Shown here piece after piece: positions 7,589 through 12,832 of a stretch of DNA of 15,933 bases. The notes beneath the pieces were generated by a model. It searched no databases and was not told the DNA's origin. It worked only from the letters and a program-made list of their open reading frames with translations. The stretch is taken from positions 1 through 15,933 of the forward strand of contig DATKEC010000025.1 of assembly GCA_035544575.1 (NCBI GenBank), written 5' to 3'. The stretch's first letter is position 1, and each line of letters begins with the position of its first letter. Origin of the DNA: DATHWB01 sp035544575. GTDB lineage: Bacteria; Actinomycetota; Acidimicrobiia; Spongiisociales; ZC4RG35. Position numbers and translations under genes: made by a program.

Positions 7589-7623
7589 AAGAGGCGCGGG
7601 AACGCCGAGCTCCCGCGCCTCTT
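7589..7623 (-). terminator. perfect 13-bp hairpin downstream of the ABM-like gene
   Basis: AAGAGGCGCGGGA at 7589-7601 pairs perfectly with 7611-7623 across a 9-base loop. It starts 22 bases after the minus-strand stop of the ABM-like gene at 7645, so it probably ends the NmrA-ABM transcript. No long T-run follows, as is common for actinobacterial terminators. Confidence 0.75.
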
Positions 7624-7644
7624 CGGCTACCTGGTTGGTGATGG

Positions 7645-7923
7645 TCAGTACTGGATCGCCTCGACCTCTTCGAAGATCTCGATCCGCGGCTGGCTCGTGA
7701 CGCCGGCCCGATGCATGACTTCCTTGAGGTCCGGGTTGTCGACGAACGCCCGGGCAGCCTCGGCCGTCTCGAAGCCGGCGACGACCGTGATGTTGCGGAG
7801 GTCGTCGACGTTGCGATTGATGCGGTGGAACAGCGCACCACCCTTGGCCGGCGGGAACTCGTCGAAGGCGGACTTCCAGCGGTCGTAGTCCTCGACGTCG
7901 TGGTTGATGGCCAGCATCTGCAT
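7645..7923 (-). CDS. small ABM-like (dimeric alpha+beta barrel) protein
   Basis: The 92-residue product begins MQMLAINHDVEDYDRWKSAF and continues through an alternating strand/helix pattern typical of the antibiotic-biosynthesis-monooxygenase-like ferredoxin-fold family. Phrases such as FHRINRNVDDLRNI, GFETAEAARAF and a C-terminal RIEIFEEV strand support this. Members form dimers or higher oligomers; many have no proven enzyme activity, so monooxygenase function should not be assumed. The start at ATG 7923 has a strong GAGGAG site seven bases upstream; the longer frame to 8007 lacks such a site and reads non-protein-like. It is the second gene after the NmrA-like oxidoreductase, 61 bases away and probably co-transcribed, followed by a hairpin terminator. 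The pair may act together in detoxification or redox stress, which is inference. Confidence 0.8.
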   Translation of the reverse strand: MQMLAINHDVEDYDRWKSAFDEFPPAKGGALFHRINRNVDDLRNITVVAGFETAEAARAFVDNPDLKEVMHRAGVTSQPRIEIFEEVEAIQY

Positions 7924-7984
7924 GGTTTCTCCTCTTCTGACCCGTGACCGGATCGTGCTCGTGTGCAGCGGCGGTATTGCCGCT

Positions 7985-8845
7985 TCAGCCAGAGAACAGT
8001 TCCTCACGGAGGAACTGTTCGATGCCGCGTGGCCGGAACCCGGTCAGCGTCTCGGTGATCGGCTGCGGGTCGCCGAAATAGGTGGTCGCCTGGAAGTAGT
8101 CGAAGAGCTCGGCATAGGCGTCCTTGTGCGCCTCGGACAGCGGGAACGACGCCAGATACTCCCTGCTCGATACCGGCGCTCGGTGGTAGGCAACCGGTCG
8201 GTCGAGCACCGACGTGGCGGCTTCGGCGATCTGATAGCCGGTGATTCCGCCCGGGATGTGAATGTCGAATCCGCCGTTGGCCGGTCCCCGGTCGATGAAC
8301 GCCACCGCGGCCGAGACGATGTCCTCGACGTCGGTAGCGGCCCACACCATGTCCCCGGACCATGGCATGCTCACCACGCCCTGCTCGAGGTAGTCGCGAG
8401 CTCCCCAGAGGTTCTGAAGGAACCACGCCGGCCGCAGAACGGTATAGCCGACACCCGACTCGGCCAGGTGTTGCTCGATCGGCGTCTTGTTGTCGAGAAT
8501 TCGTGCCCCGGTGTCGCCCCGATCGGCCCGGACAGCGGTGTGCATGACGATGTGCGTCACGTCGTGCTTCACGGCGGCGTCGACGACGTTGGCGGCCACC
8601 GTCCGCTCGTTGGCGAAGAGATCGTGGCCTCCGAGCACCGGCGTGAGATAGACCACCTCGGCTCCCTCGATGGCGTCGAGCGCCTGCTCTAGGTCGGTGA
8701 GATCCGCTGCGACGGCCTCGACGTCACCGTCCCACTCCCCCGGGTTCCGGCAGATCGCCCGGACCTGCCTGCCGTGTGCCGCCAGGCGCAGCGCCAGCCG
8801 CTTACCGATCGTTCCGGTTGCCCCGATGACCGCGATGGTTCCCAT
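7985..8845 (-). CDS. NmrA-like NAD(P)-binding oxidoreductase (atypical SDR)
   Basis: The 286-residue protein starts with a Rossmann fold signature, MGTIAVIGATGTIGKRLA, with the glycine-rich GATGTIG at residues 8-14. The rest matches the atypical short-chain dehydrogenase group (NmrA/HSCARG/QOR2-like). It has a VYLTP strand after the ADL acidic turn, YTVLRPAWFLQNL and ATDVEDIVSAAVAFID. The classic YxxxK catalytic pair is not evident, so the protein may be a redox or NADPH sensor or a quinone reductase rather than a typical dehydrogenase. I set the start at ATG 8845, which follows GAAGGGA, rather than 8887. It is divergent from a MarR-family gene, sharing a 127-base intergenic region with dyad symmetry, and is followed by the ABM-like gene. 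MarR-type repressors often control such divergent reductases. Confidence 0.87.
   Translation of the reverse strand: MGTIAVIGATGTIGKRLALRLAAHGRQVRAICRNPGEWDGDVEAVAADLTDLEQALDAIEGAEVVYLTPVLGGHDLFANERTVAANVVDAAVKHDVTHIVMHTAVRADRGDTGARILDNKTPIEQHLAESGVGYTVLRPAWFLQNLWGARDYLEQGVVSMPWSGDMVWAATDVEDIVSAAVAFIDRGPANGGFDIHIPGGITGYQIAEAATSVLDRPVAYHRAPVSSREYLASFPLSEAHKDAYAELFDYFQATTYFGDPQPITETLTGFRPRGIEQFLREELFSG
7994..8020 (-). other. perfect 12-bp stem-loop inside the 3' end of the NmrA-like gene
   Basis: GAACAGTTCCTC (7994-8005) is perfectly mirrored at 8009-8020 with a 3-base loop. On the minus strand it encodes the EQFLREELF residues just before the stop at 7985-7987. It precedes the 61-base gap to the ABM-like gene, so in RNA it could act as an internal processing, stability or attenuation element. 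Confidence 0.65.
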
Positions 8846-8891
8846 ATCCGTCCCTTCTGTCCTCGTTTCTCGACGTTCGAGCCACATCGGC

Positions 8892-8943
8892 TATCATCTA
8901 TTTTCGCACTATCCGTCAGCCGATAGTATGAGATCTGATGATA
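8892..8943. promoter_or_regulatory. symmetric operator-like dyad in the MarR/NmrA divergent promoter
   Basis: Two nested inverted pairs share one centre at 8917.5. TATCATC (8892-8898) mirrors GATGATA (8937-8943), and ACTATC (8908-8913) mirrors GATAGT (8922-8927). A TANNNT -10 (TAGTAT, 8924-8929) for the MarR gene overlaps the inner right arm. The layout fits binding of one or two MarR dimers controlling both divergent genes. Confidence 0.55.
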
Positions 8944-8972
8944 CGAATTCGAACTATATATGAGAGGAACCG

Positions 8973-9434
8973 ATGAGTCAACCCCCCAGTCGCCGCGGCG
9001 GCCGCAACGACCCACACCTCCTCGCCTGGCGCTCGTTGATGGAACTCCACATGCAGCTCACGTCCCTCTTCGACACCGAATTCCAGGAGCAGTGCGACAT
9101 CGACCTGTCGACATACGACACGCTGCTCCACGTCAATGAGGCGGGCACCGAGGGGATCGGCATGACGGACCTCTCCAAGCGACTGGTGGTCAGCAAGTCC
9201 GGGCTCACGACCATGATCGACCGTCTCGAGAAGCGGGGCCTACTGCGGCGGGTCCCCGACGCCGCCGACCGGCGGGCGATCCGCGTCGCCATCACCGACG
9301 AGGGATACAAGCTGTTCCGATCGGCAGCCAAGGTGCACATGGCCAGCGTCGACAGCAACTTCTCGAAACACATCACCGACAACGAGGCCCAGATGATCAT
9401 CGACATCGTCGATCGCATCCGCCCAGCCGACTAA
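8973..9434 (+). CDS. MarR-family transcriptional regulator
   Basis: The 153-residue protein has a winged helix-turn-helix at about 60-115. IGMTDLSKRLVVSKSGLTTM is the helix pair, and the wing is RLEKRGLLRRVPDAADRRAI, with the DRR turn typical of MarR proteins. N- and C-terminal helices form the dimer interface. The start ATG is preceded by GAGAGGAACC. The gene is divergent from the NmrA-like oxidoreductase and probably represses it and itself through the dyad at 8892-8943. MarR proteins are usually released by phenolic ligands or by oxidation of a cysteine. A single cysteine is visible near residue 47 (EQCDIDL), which could serve as a redox sensor, but this is speculation. Nothing downstream is clearly co-transcribed. 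Confidence 0.93.
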   Translation: MSQPPSRRGGRNDPHLLAWRSLMELHMQLTSLFDTEFQEQCDIDLSTYDTLLHVNEAGTEGIGMTDLSKRLVVSKSGLTTMIDRLEKRGLLRRVPDAADRRAIRVAITDEGYKLFRSAAKVHMASVDSNFSKHITDNEAQMIIDIVDRIRPAD

Positions 9435-9612
9435 CACCCCATCGCGCAGATCTCCCAACCCAGCGCTGCCCGCCGAGTGGCCGAGGGCGGTGAGACGGCG
9501 ACAGTCGGGAGACATCACCGTCATCGCTCGTTGTGTGGACGGCCTACCTTCTGATGACATTTCCGGACATCCGAACGCGCCGGAACCCCCGCCACTGACG
9601 GGAATTCTTGGC
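9435..9612. other. intergenic stretch between MarR and repeat A, no gene recognised
   Basis: An uninterrupted plus-strand frame crosses this stretch but its translation resembles no family I know and it has no start with a ribosome site. A weak CCCG/CGGG hairpin at about 9590-9603 lies just beyond the tRNA-like half of repeat A and may be the decayed counterpart of the hairpin beside repeat B. Confidence 0.4.
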
Positions 9613-9781
9613 AGCATGCCCGACGGGACTTGAACCCCTCACCTCCTGATCCGTAGATCTCCAAGCGGCGTCCACGGCGGTTAACAGGGGTCCGCACGGG
9701 CTGGAACGACGGGCCTTCGAATCCACCAGCGTCAACGGCCGTCCGTACCGATCCACAGAGTGGCTCCCAACCTGGCTCCCA
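9613..9781 (-). repeat. attachment-site-like repeat A (tRNA half plus tandem arm-type repeats)
   Basis: This module is repeated in the same orientation at 10941-11115. The two copies share an identical 28-base block (9641-9668 and 10971-10998). They are otherwise diverged but keep the same order of parts. At one end is the 3' half of a tRNA-Arg-like sequence. At the other end, about 95 bases beyond the identical block, TGGCTCCCA occurs twice with a 12-base period (9761-9769 and 9773-9781). A tRNA 3' half joined to short tandem repeats is the usual plan of an integrase attachment site, with core and arm-type sites. No integrase gene is in the window. Confidence 0.6.
9615..9656 (-). pseudogene. 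3' half of a tRNA-Arg(ACG)-like gene, copy A
   Basis: Read on the minus strand from 9656, CTACGGA matches an anticodon loop with ACG. It is followed by TCAGG, a variable region, a T-arm with GTTCAAGTCC, and acceptor-like CGGGCAT with a discriminator at 9615. The T stem has one mismatch, and the bases before the loop cannot pair with TCAGG. No D arm exists upstream, so this is half a tRNA and cannot be functional. It is typical of the copy carried by an element integrating into a tRNA gene. Confidence 0.6.
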
Positions 9782-9784
9782 GCG

Positions 9785-10105
9785 CCGATTTCAGCCGGAG
9801 GGACCACCCGTGGATCCTGTTCGTTCCACTCGAGAAGATCGGCGTCACCGCTGACGATGTAGTCGGCGTCGTGAGCTCGGGCCAGGTGGATCACGTAGTC
9901 GTCGTCAGCGTCCCGGGTCAACGCTGGACCCGGCGCCGGGTCGGGCTGCACCTCCGCAACAGTGGCCACGTGGTGACGTACAGCTCTGCAGCCTCGAGCA
10001 AGATCCACTTCCGAAAACGCGACGCTCGGTCAACACGCTCCGCACCTCACCGAGCTTCGAAGGATCGAGGGCGTAGGTTCCGACAAACTGGTCAGTGATC
10101 GCCGA
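9785..10105 (-). pseudogene. decayed PIN-domain (VapC-like) toxin gene
   Basis: Three reading frames together resemble one PIN-domain protein. The first frame gives DPSKLGEVRSVLTERRVF, like the helix that follows the first PIN acid. A one-base loss then shifts to RKWILLEAAELYV. A second shift leads to VAEVQPDP, LTRDADDDYVIHLARAH and DADYIVSGDADLLEW, the well-conserved C-terminal half with its acidic residues. The N-terminal strand with the VLDTN motif is missing upstream, where stops occur. The frame then runs on through repeat A to 9544, but that continuation is non-coding DNA. PIN proteins of this group are usually ribonuclease toxins. No partner antitoxin is visible. The single-base losses could be real decay or sequence error, but the missing 5' end supports a true pseudogene. 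Confidence 0.65.
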
Positions 10106-10204
10106 CGTTGACTTAAAGGCTCCTCAGCTGTCGAACCACCACCGCCTTGCTTCCCACGAGACAACGCGAGGAGACGTACCAACTGACTTGGGCGTCGAAC
10201 GAGG

Positions 10205-10588
10205 TCAGATGGTGGGTTGCCAGAGCCCGTCGACTTGTGTGGCTTCTTCATCGCCGGGCCACGGGGGCATGGCGATGCATATGAATTCAAGGTCGCTTTC
10301 ACCAATGCTGCGGTACTGGAACGCAGTGCCGACCGGGATGTCGATCGAAGTTCCAGGTGCAAGCAGGACGGTCCTAGAGTCTTCGTCGTCCTTGCGCCAG
10401 ATCTCGCCGTGTCCTGAAAGCACGTACCAGAACTCGCTGACCGTCGAATGAACCATTGCCCGGTTGATCTGCTTGGACGGCACCGTGCAGTGAATCATGT
10501 TGCCAGTGGCGCCATCCATGATGAATCGGATCGCGGCCCCGGCCGGTGAGTACGCATCGGGTTCATCTGGCACGATGGCCTCTTTCAT
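10205..10588 (-). CDS. cupin-domain protein with depleted metal-binding residues
   Basis: The 127-residue product is a single cupin barrel. Motif 1 appears as VHSTVSEFWYVLSGHGEIW: it keeps one histidine and the glutamate, while the first histidine position is methionine. Motif 2, PGTSIDIPVGTAFQYRS, has phenylalanine where the last metal histidine normally stands. The barrel may therefore bind no metal or bind it weakly, and could be a ligand-binding or isomerase-like protein. A C-terminal WPGDEEATQVDGLWQPT tail is seen in several small cupins. I chose ATG 10588 because an extended -10 (TGGCATAAT) ends seven bases upstream and there is no ribosome site, which fits a leaderless mRNA. It is the only apparently intact gene between the two attachment-like repeats, so it may be element cargo. 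Confidence 0.8.
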   Translation of the reverse strand: MKEAIVPDEPDAYSPAGAAIRFIMDGATGNMIHCTVPSKQINRAMVHSTVSEFWYVLSGHGEIWRKDDEDSRTVLLAPGTSIDIPVGTAFQYRSIGESDLEFICIAMPPWPGDEEATQVDGLWQPTI

Positions 10589-10595
10589 ACATCCG

Positions 10596-10604
10596 ATTAT
10601 GCCA
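10596..10604 (-). promoter_or_regulatory. extended -10 promoter of the cupin gene
   Basis: On the minus strand the sequence reads TGGCATAAT, an extended -10 element, ending seven bases before the ATG at 10588. No good -35 or ribosome site is visible. A leaderless transcript is the simplest reading. Confidence 0.5.
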
Positions 10605-10911
10605 GTTCGTCGCTCTCGCATTCGCCTCCGATGGACCCCGACGGTTGGGGACAGCCCTCGCGCTTCACCTTGGAGGCGTCGCGGTCACTGCACCGGCACC
10701 GTCTCACTCAACAACGACCTCGCCGACTACACCTAGATCGCGCCCACCGCAGCCTGAGCCAGAGCTGACTTCGAAGACGACTCGAACCAGCTCAACCTCA
10801 TCGCACCGTGGCCATCACAGCCAGCTCCGCCGGACTCGCCACTGATATCCGGGCTCGAAGCCTCGCGCCCAGAAACCGGTCACACGGCATTGAACTTGGC
10901 GGAAGATGACA
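10605..10911. other. stretch without a recognisable gene
   Basis: Between the cupin promoter and the hairpin beside repeat B, frames are short and interrupted on both strands. The plus-strand fragments SLNNDLADYT and ADFEDDSNQLNLIAP are more protein-like than random shadow, and could be remains of a gene, but I recognise no family. Confidence 0.4.
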
Positions 10912-10937
10912 GAAACCCCCGTCACAACAGGGGTTTC
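10912..10937 (-). terminator. 8-bp hairpin following tRNA half of repeat B
   Basis: GAAACCCC (10912-10919) pairs perfectly with GGGGTTTC (10930-10937) across a 10-base loop. It lies eight bases past the 3' end of the tRNA-like half, where a tRNA terminator would sit. This suggests the terminator was carried along with the tRNA 3' half. Confidence 0.55.
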
Positions 10938-10940
10938 GCG

Positions 10941-11115
10941 TAGCACGGCCCGGAGGGACTTAAACCCCCAACCTCCTGATCCGTAGATCTCCAAGCGGGT
11001 TTCACAGGTGTCCAGGTGAGTCCATACGCGCTTGCTCGGGGCGGGTTTCGATTCCATGAGAGTCCACGGCCATCCCCATGGATCCACTCATGAATGGCTC
11101 CCAACTTGGCTCCCC
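10941..11115 (-). repeat. attachment-site-like repeat B
   Basis: This is a direct copy of the module at 9613-9781, with the identical 28-base block at 10971-10998. It has a diverged middle, in which GGCCGT, GGAC and TCGAA islands keep their spacing. The tandem arm-type pair is TGGCTCCCA at 11095-11103 and TGGCTCCCC at 11107-11115, again with a 12-base period. The spacing from core to arms is 144 bases against 140 in copy A. The two copies enclose about 1.3 kb that holds the PIN pseudogene and the cupin gene. Confidence 0.6.
10945..10986 (-). pseudogene. 3' half of a tRNA-Arg(ACG)-like gene, copy B
   Basis: On the minus strand the sequence starts CTACGGATCAGGAGG, continues to a T-arm-like GGGGG-TTTAAGT-CCCTC stem and loop, and ends with acceptor-like CGGGCCG. 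The stem pairs better than in copy A, but the invariant C56 of the TTC loop is T here. The 5' half is absent, so it cannot form a tRNA. A perfect hairpin follows it. Confidence 0.6.
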
Positions 11116-11152
11116 GGCTTGAGCATCAGGCCTGCAACACCTCGTCGGGGAT

Positions 11153-11350
11153 TCATCCCTGCATAAGGGCCCTGATGCCCCCGGGGACTACCAGAGCCGA
11201 ACTCGTGGCCAGGGCGATTCGCTTGCCGTCGTGGCCGGTTACGTCGGCGGCGGCGATCCGCAAACGCCGGCCATAGTGTCGCGTGGTGGCGGTGATCGTA
11301 ATGTCGCCACTGTTGATCAAAGCCGGCCCGGTGAAACGGACGTTGATGCC
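11153..11350 (-). pseudogene. C-terminal fragment of a PaaI-like hotdog thioesterase
   Basis: The 65-codon frame reads INVRFTGPALINSGDITI, then TATTRHYGRRLRIAAADV, then TGHDGKRIALATSSALVVPG. This is the second half of the hotdog fold of PaaI-family acyl-CoA thioesterases, where the H-GRR phrase and the strand after DG are typical. A stop (TGA) lies four codons before INVRF in the same frame, and I find no N-terminal half with the catalytic Asn/Asp/His region in any frame upstream. The fragment ends at TGA 11153-11155. It is therefore a truncated remnant; thioesterase activity is not expected. It lies just right of repeat B, in line with rearrangement at an integration site. Confidence 0.65.
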
Positions 11351-11596
11351 ATTTCACCTCGACCGAATTGAACTTTACCCACGAGGCGAGCGGCGGCTTG
11401 GGGAGGACGACCACCGCCGGCTGGACCCCGGGTCTGGGCGCCGGGTTCGGTCCTTCCTCGGGGAGCGACTCCCCGGCCTCGACCATCCCCGTCAAATTGG
11501 CAGTGCGCTGAGATCGGCGGAGCGGTTGTGGCGACACAGGTTGACGACCTACGAATCACCGTCGAGATCCAAGACGAGCACCTCGACGGGAGATCT

Positions 11597-11658
11597 ACCA
11601 GCGTCAACCCGCCGTCAGGACCCGTAGTGCCCCCACGGCCCGTTAGCAAGCCGTTAGC
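11597..11658. repeat. third attachment-like cluster (C), tentative
   Basis: CCGTTAGC occurs twice, at 11640-11647 and 11651-11658, an 11-base period that recalls arm-type integrase sites. About 30 bases to the left, CCAGCGTCAAC (11599-11609) is also found in repeat A at 9726-9736, on the same side of its arm repeats. No clear tRNA half is present here; this is weaker than A and B. Confidence 0.35.
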
Positions 11659-11701
11659 GCGCCGTCGCATGATCGTCGAGCCACGAGGAAAGGAGCAAGC
11701 C

Positions 11702-12085
11702 GTGGCCGAGCCGTTCATCTTCATCAACAGCTACCGGGTCCCGCCCGAGAAGGAGGAGGAGTACCGGAAGAAGTTCCAGGAGGTATCCGACCTGGTCGAG
11801 GCCAAGGAGCCGAAGATGCTCTATTTCGGCGAGCATGTGAGCGAGGACGGCTCACAGTTCACCACCGTCCAGTTCCATGCCGACGCCGAGAACATGGGCT
11901 TTCACATGGGGCTGGTCGCCGACCATATCCAAGAGGTCATGGAGTATCTCGACCCCTCGTCCATGTCGATCCGCATCTTCGGTTCCCCCACTGAGGCGGT
12001 TCTCGATCAGATGCGAGCCCTGGCCGGGTCGGGAGTGTCGGTGACGGTCAGCCCCGCAGTGGTGAGCTTCAACCGGTTCGAGTAG
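11702..12085 (+). CDS. small protein with likely dimeric alpha+beta (ABM-like) fold
   Basis: The 127-residue product starts at GTG 11702, preceded by AAAGGAG at good spacing; the frame further upstream crosses repeat-like DNA. The sequence begins MAEPFIFINSYRVPPEKEEE, continues with a charged helix, then a MLYFGEHVSEDGSQFTTVQ strand pair and FHADAENMGFHM. This strand-helix-strand order fits a ferredoxin-like fold as in ABM-type proteins, but no active-site residues are known to me for this group. The C-terminal SPTEAVLDQM and VSVTVSPAVVSF parts are also seen in decayed form in a paralogue at 12529-12832. The gene is followed after 12 bases by an SRPBCC gene, so the two are probably co-transcribed. 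Function is unknown; a role in small-molecule binding is a guess. Confidence 0.75.
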   Translation: MAEPFIFINSYRVPPEKEEEYRKKFQEVSDLVEAKEPKMLYFGEHVSEDGSQFTTVQFHADAENMGFHMGLVADHIQEVMEYLDPSSMSIRIFGSPTEAVLDQMRALAGSGVSVTVSPAVVSFNRFE

Positions 12086-12097
12086 GAGAACGCATCC

Positions 12098-12532
12098 ATG
12101 TCACTGAAACTTCAGCTTTCGCAGGAGTTTGAGCGGCCGGTCGAAGTCGTCTTCAAGTTCTGGGCGGCTGACCACGTGCGCAATCACCCACGATGGGACC
12201 CACACATCGAACTCTGGCTTGACTCAGACACCCCGATCGGGGTGGGAACGGTCATCCGGAGGCGCAACAGCCGCTCGGGCACACCGGTCGATGGAACGAT
12301 GGAGGTTGTGGAATACGAACCAAACCGGGCGATGGCGATGGTGACCCATGACGGCCCTCAGGAGATCTTCGGCCGGGCCGCATTCGAGTCGTTGGAACCC
12401 GAGCGGACCCGAATCACCCTCACCGTTGAGATGCCTTGGATGGATGACTCCATGGAGGAGTTCATGGCCGACGCCATACAAGGCAGTCTTCGGACGGCTA
12501 AGGACCTTGTCGAAACGGAGACCGAGCCATGA
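12098..12532 (+). CDS. SRPBCC (START/Bet v 1-like) small-molecule-binding protein
   Basis: The 144-residue product has the order expected of polyketide-cyclase/SRPBCC proteins. It opens with a strand LKLQLSQEFERPVEVVFKFW, where a helix pair begins. Then come the HPRWDPHIELW turn, a strand run IGVGTVIRRRN, VDGTMEVVEYEPN, EIFGRAAFESLEPERTRITL, and a long C-terminal helix DSMEEFMADAIQGSLRTAKDL. These proteins enclose hydrophobic ligands in a deep cavity and include cyclases, dehydratases and transporters; the ligand here is unknown. The start is ATG 12098 with AGGAG nine bases upstream. It sits 12 bases after the small alpha+beta protein, and its stop overlaps the ATG of the following pseudogene as ATGA, so a three-gene operon once existed. 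Confidence 0.85.
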   Translation: MSLKLQLSQEFERPVEVVFKFWAADHVRNHPRWDPHIELWLDSDTPIGVGTVIRRRNSRSGTPVDGTMEVVEYEPNRAMAMVTHDGPQEIFGRAAFESLEPERTRITLTVEMPWMDDSMEEFMADAIQGSLRTAKDLVETETEP

Positions 12533-12832
12533 CCGATCCGCTCATCGTTGTCACCACGGCGAGGTCAAAGACGGCACGCTCGATGATACGAGGAGTTCTA
12601 TACATCGATCTCGGAACTCGTTGAGGCCAACGGGACCCGAGTCATCGCCTTCTACGGCTTCCTCAACGAGGAGGTGACCGAGGCGACCACATGCTCGACG
12701 TCCTCAGGGGTCGACTACTACGGGACACCACCTGAGGGTGCCCTGGGGATGGATCGGCAACTCGGCATCACATTCAGCATCAAGCCCGGGACCATGCCCG
12801 GGTTTTTTCGTTCTCCTGCCGGCCGGTTCTAG
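12529..12832 (+). pseudogene. decayed paralogue of the alpha+beta protein at 11702
   Basis: The ATG overlaps the SRPBCC stop. The first frame reads MTDPLIVVTT, but a one-base loss at about 12561 shifts to GEVKDGTLDD. Another loss at about 12588 shifts to YEEFYTSISELVEANGTRVI and FYGFLNEEVTEATT. Joined, these align with the intact neighbour (MAEPFIFINS, YRKKFQEVSDLVEA, MLYFGEHVSED). About 30 middle residues, equivalent to FHADAENMGFHM onwards, are missing. The tail YYGTPPEGALGMDRQL and GITFSIKP resembles SPTEAVLDQM and VSVTVSP of the neighbour. The last part runs through a terminator hairpin to TAG 12830-12832. Uncorrected sequencing indels could explain the two shifts but not the internal loss. 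Confidence 0.6.
12781..12808 (+). terminator. intrinsic terminator with T6 tract
   Basis: CCCGGG at 12785-12790 pairs with CCCGGG at 12797-12802 across a 6-base loop, extended outward by A-T and G-T pairs, and is followed by six T (12803-12808). It ends the 11702-12532 operon on the plus strand and separates it from the convergent large regulator gene. Confidence 0.85.

Noticed and set aside
8886..8924. ATCGGCT/AGCCGAT inverted pair (8886-8892 and 8918-8924) as the MarR operator
   Set aside because: Its centre differs from the better nested dyad and the spacer is 25 bases; it may be coincidental.
9615..9656. A complete functional tRNA gene
   Set aside because: There is no D arm or 5' acceptor strand, and the anticodon stem cannot pair.
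9544..9784. C-terminal half of a 154-residue minus-strand frame following the PIN similarity
   Set aside because: It reads through the arm repeats and the tRNA-like half, so it is not a protein domain.
11088..11537. 149-residue minus-strand frame
   Set aside because: It has no recognisable domain; the thioesterase similarity in this region lies in another frame.
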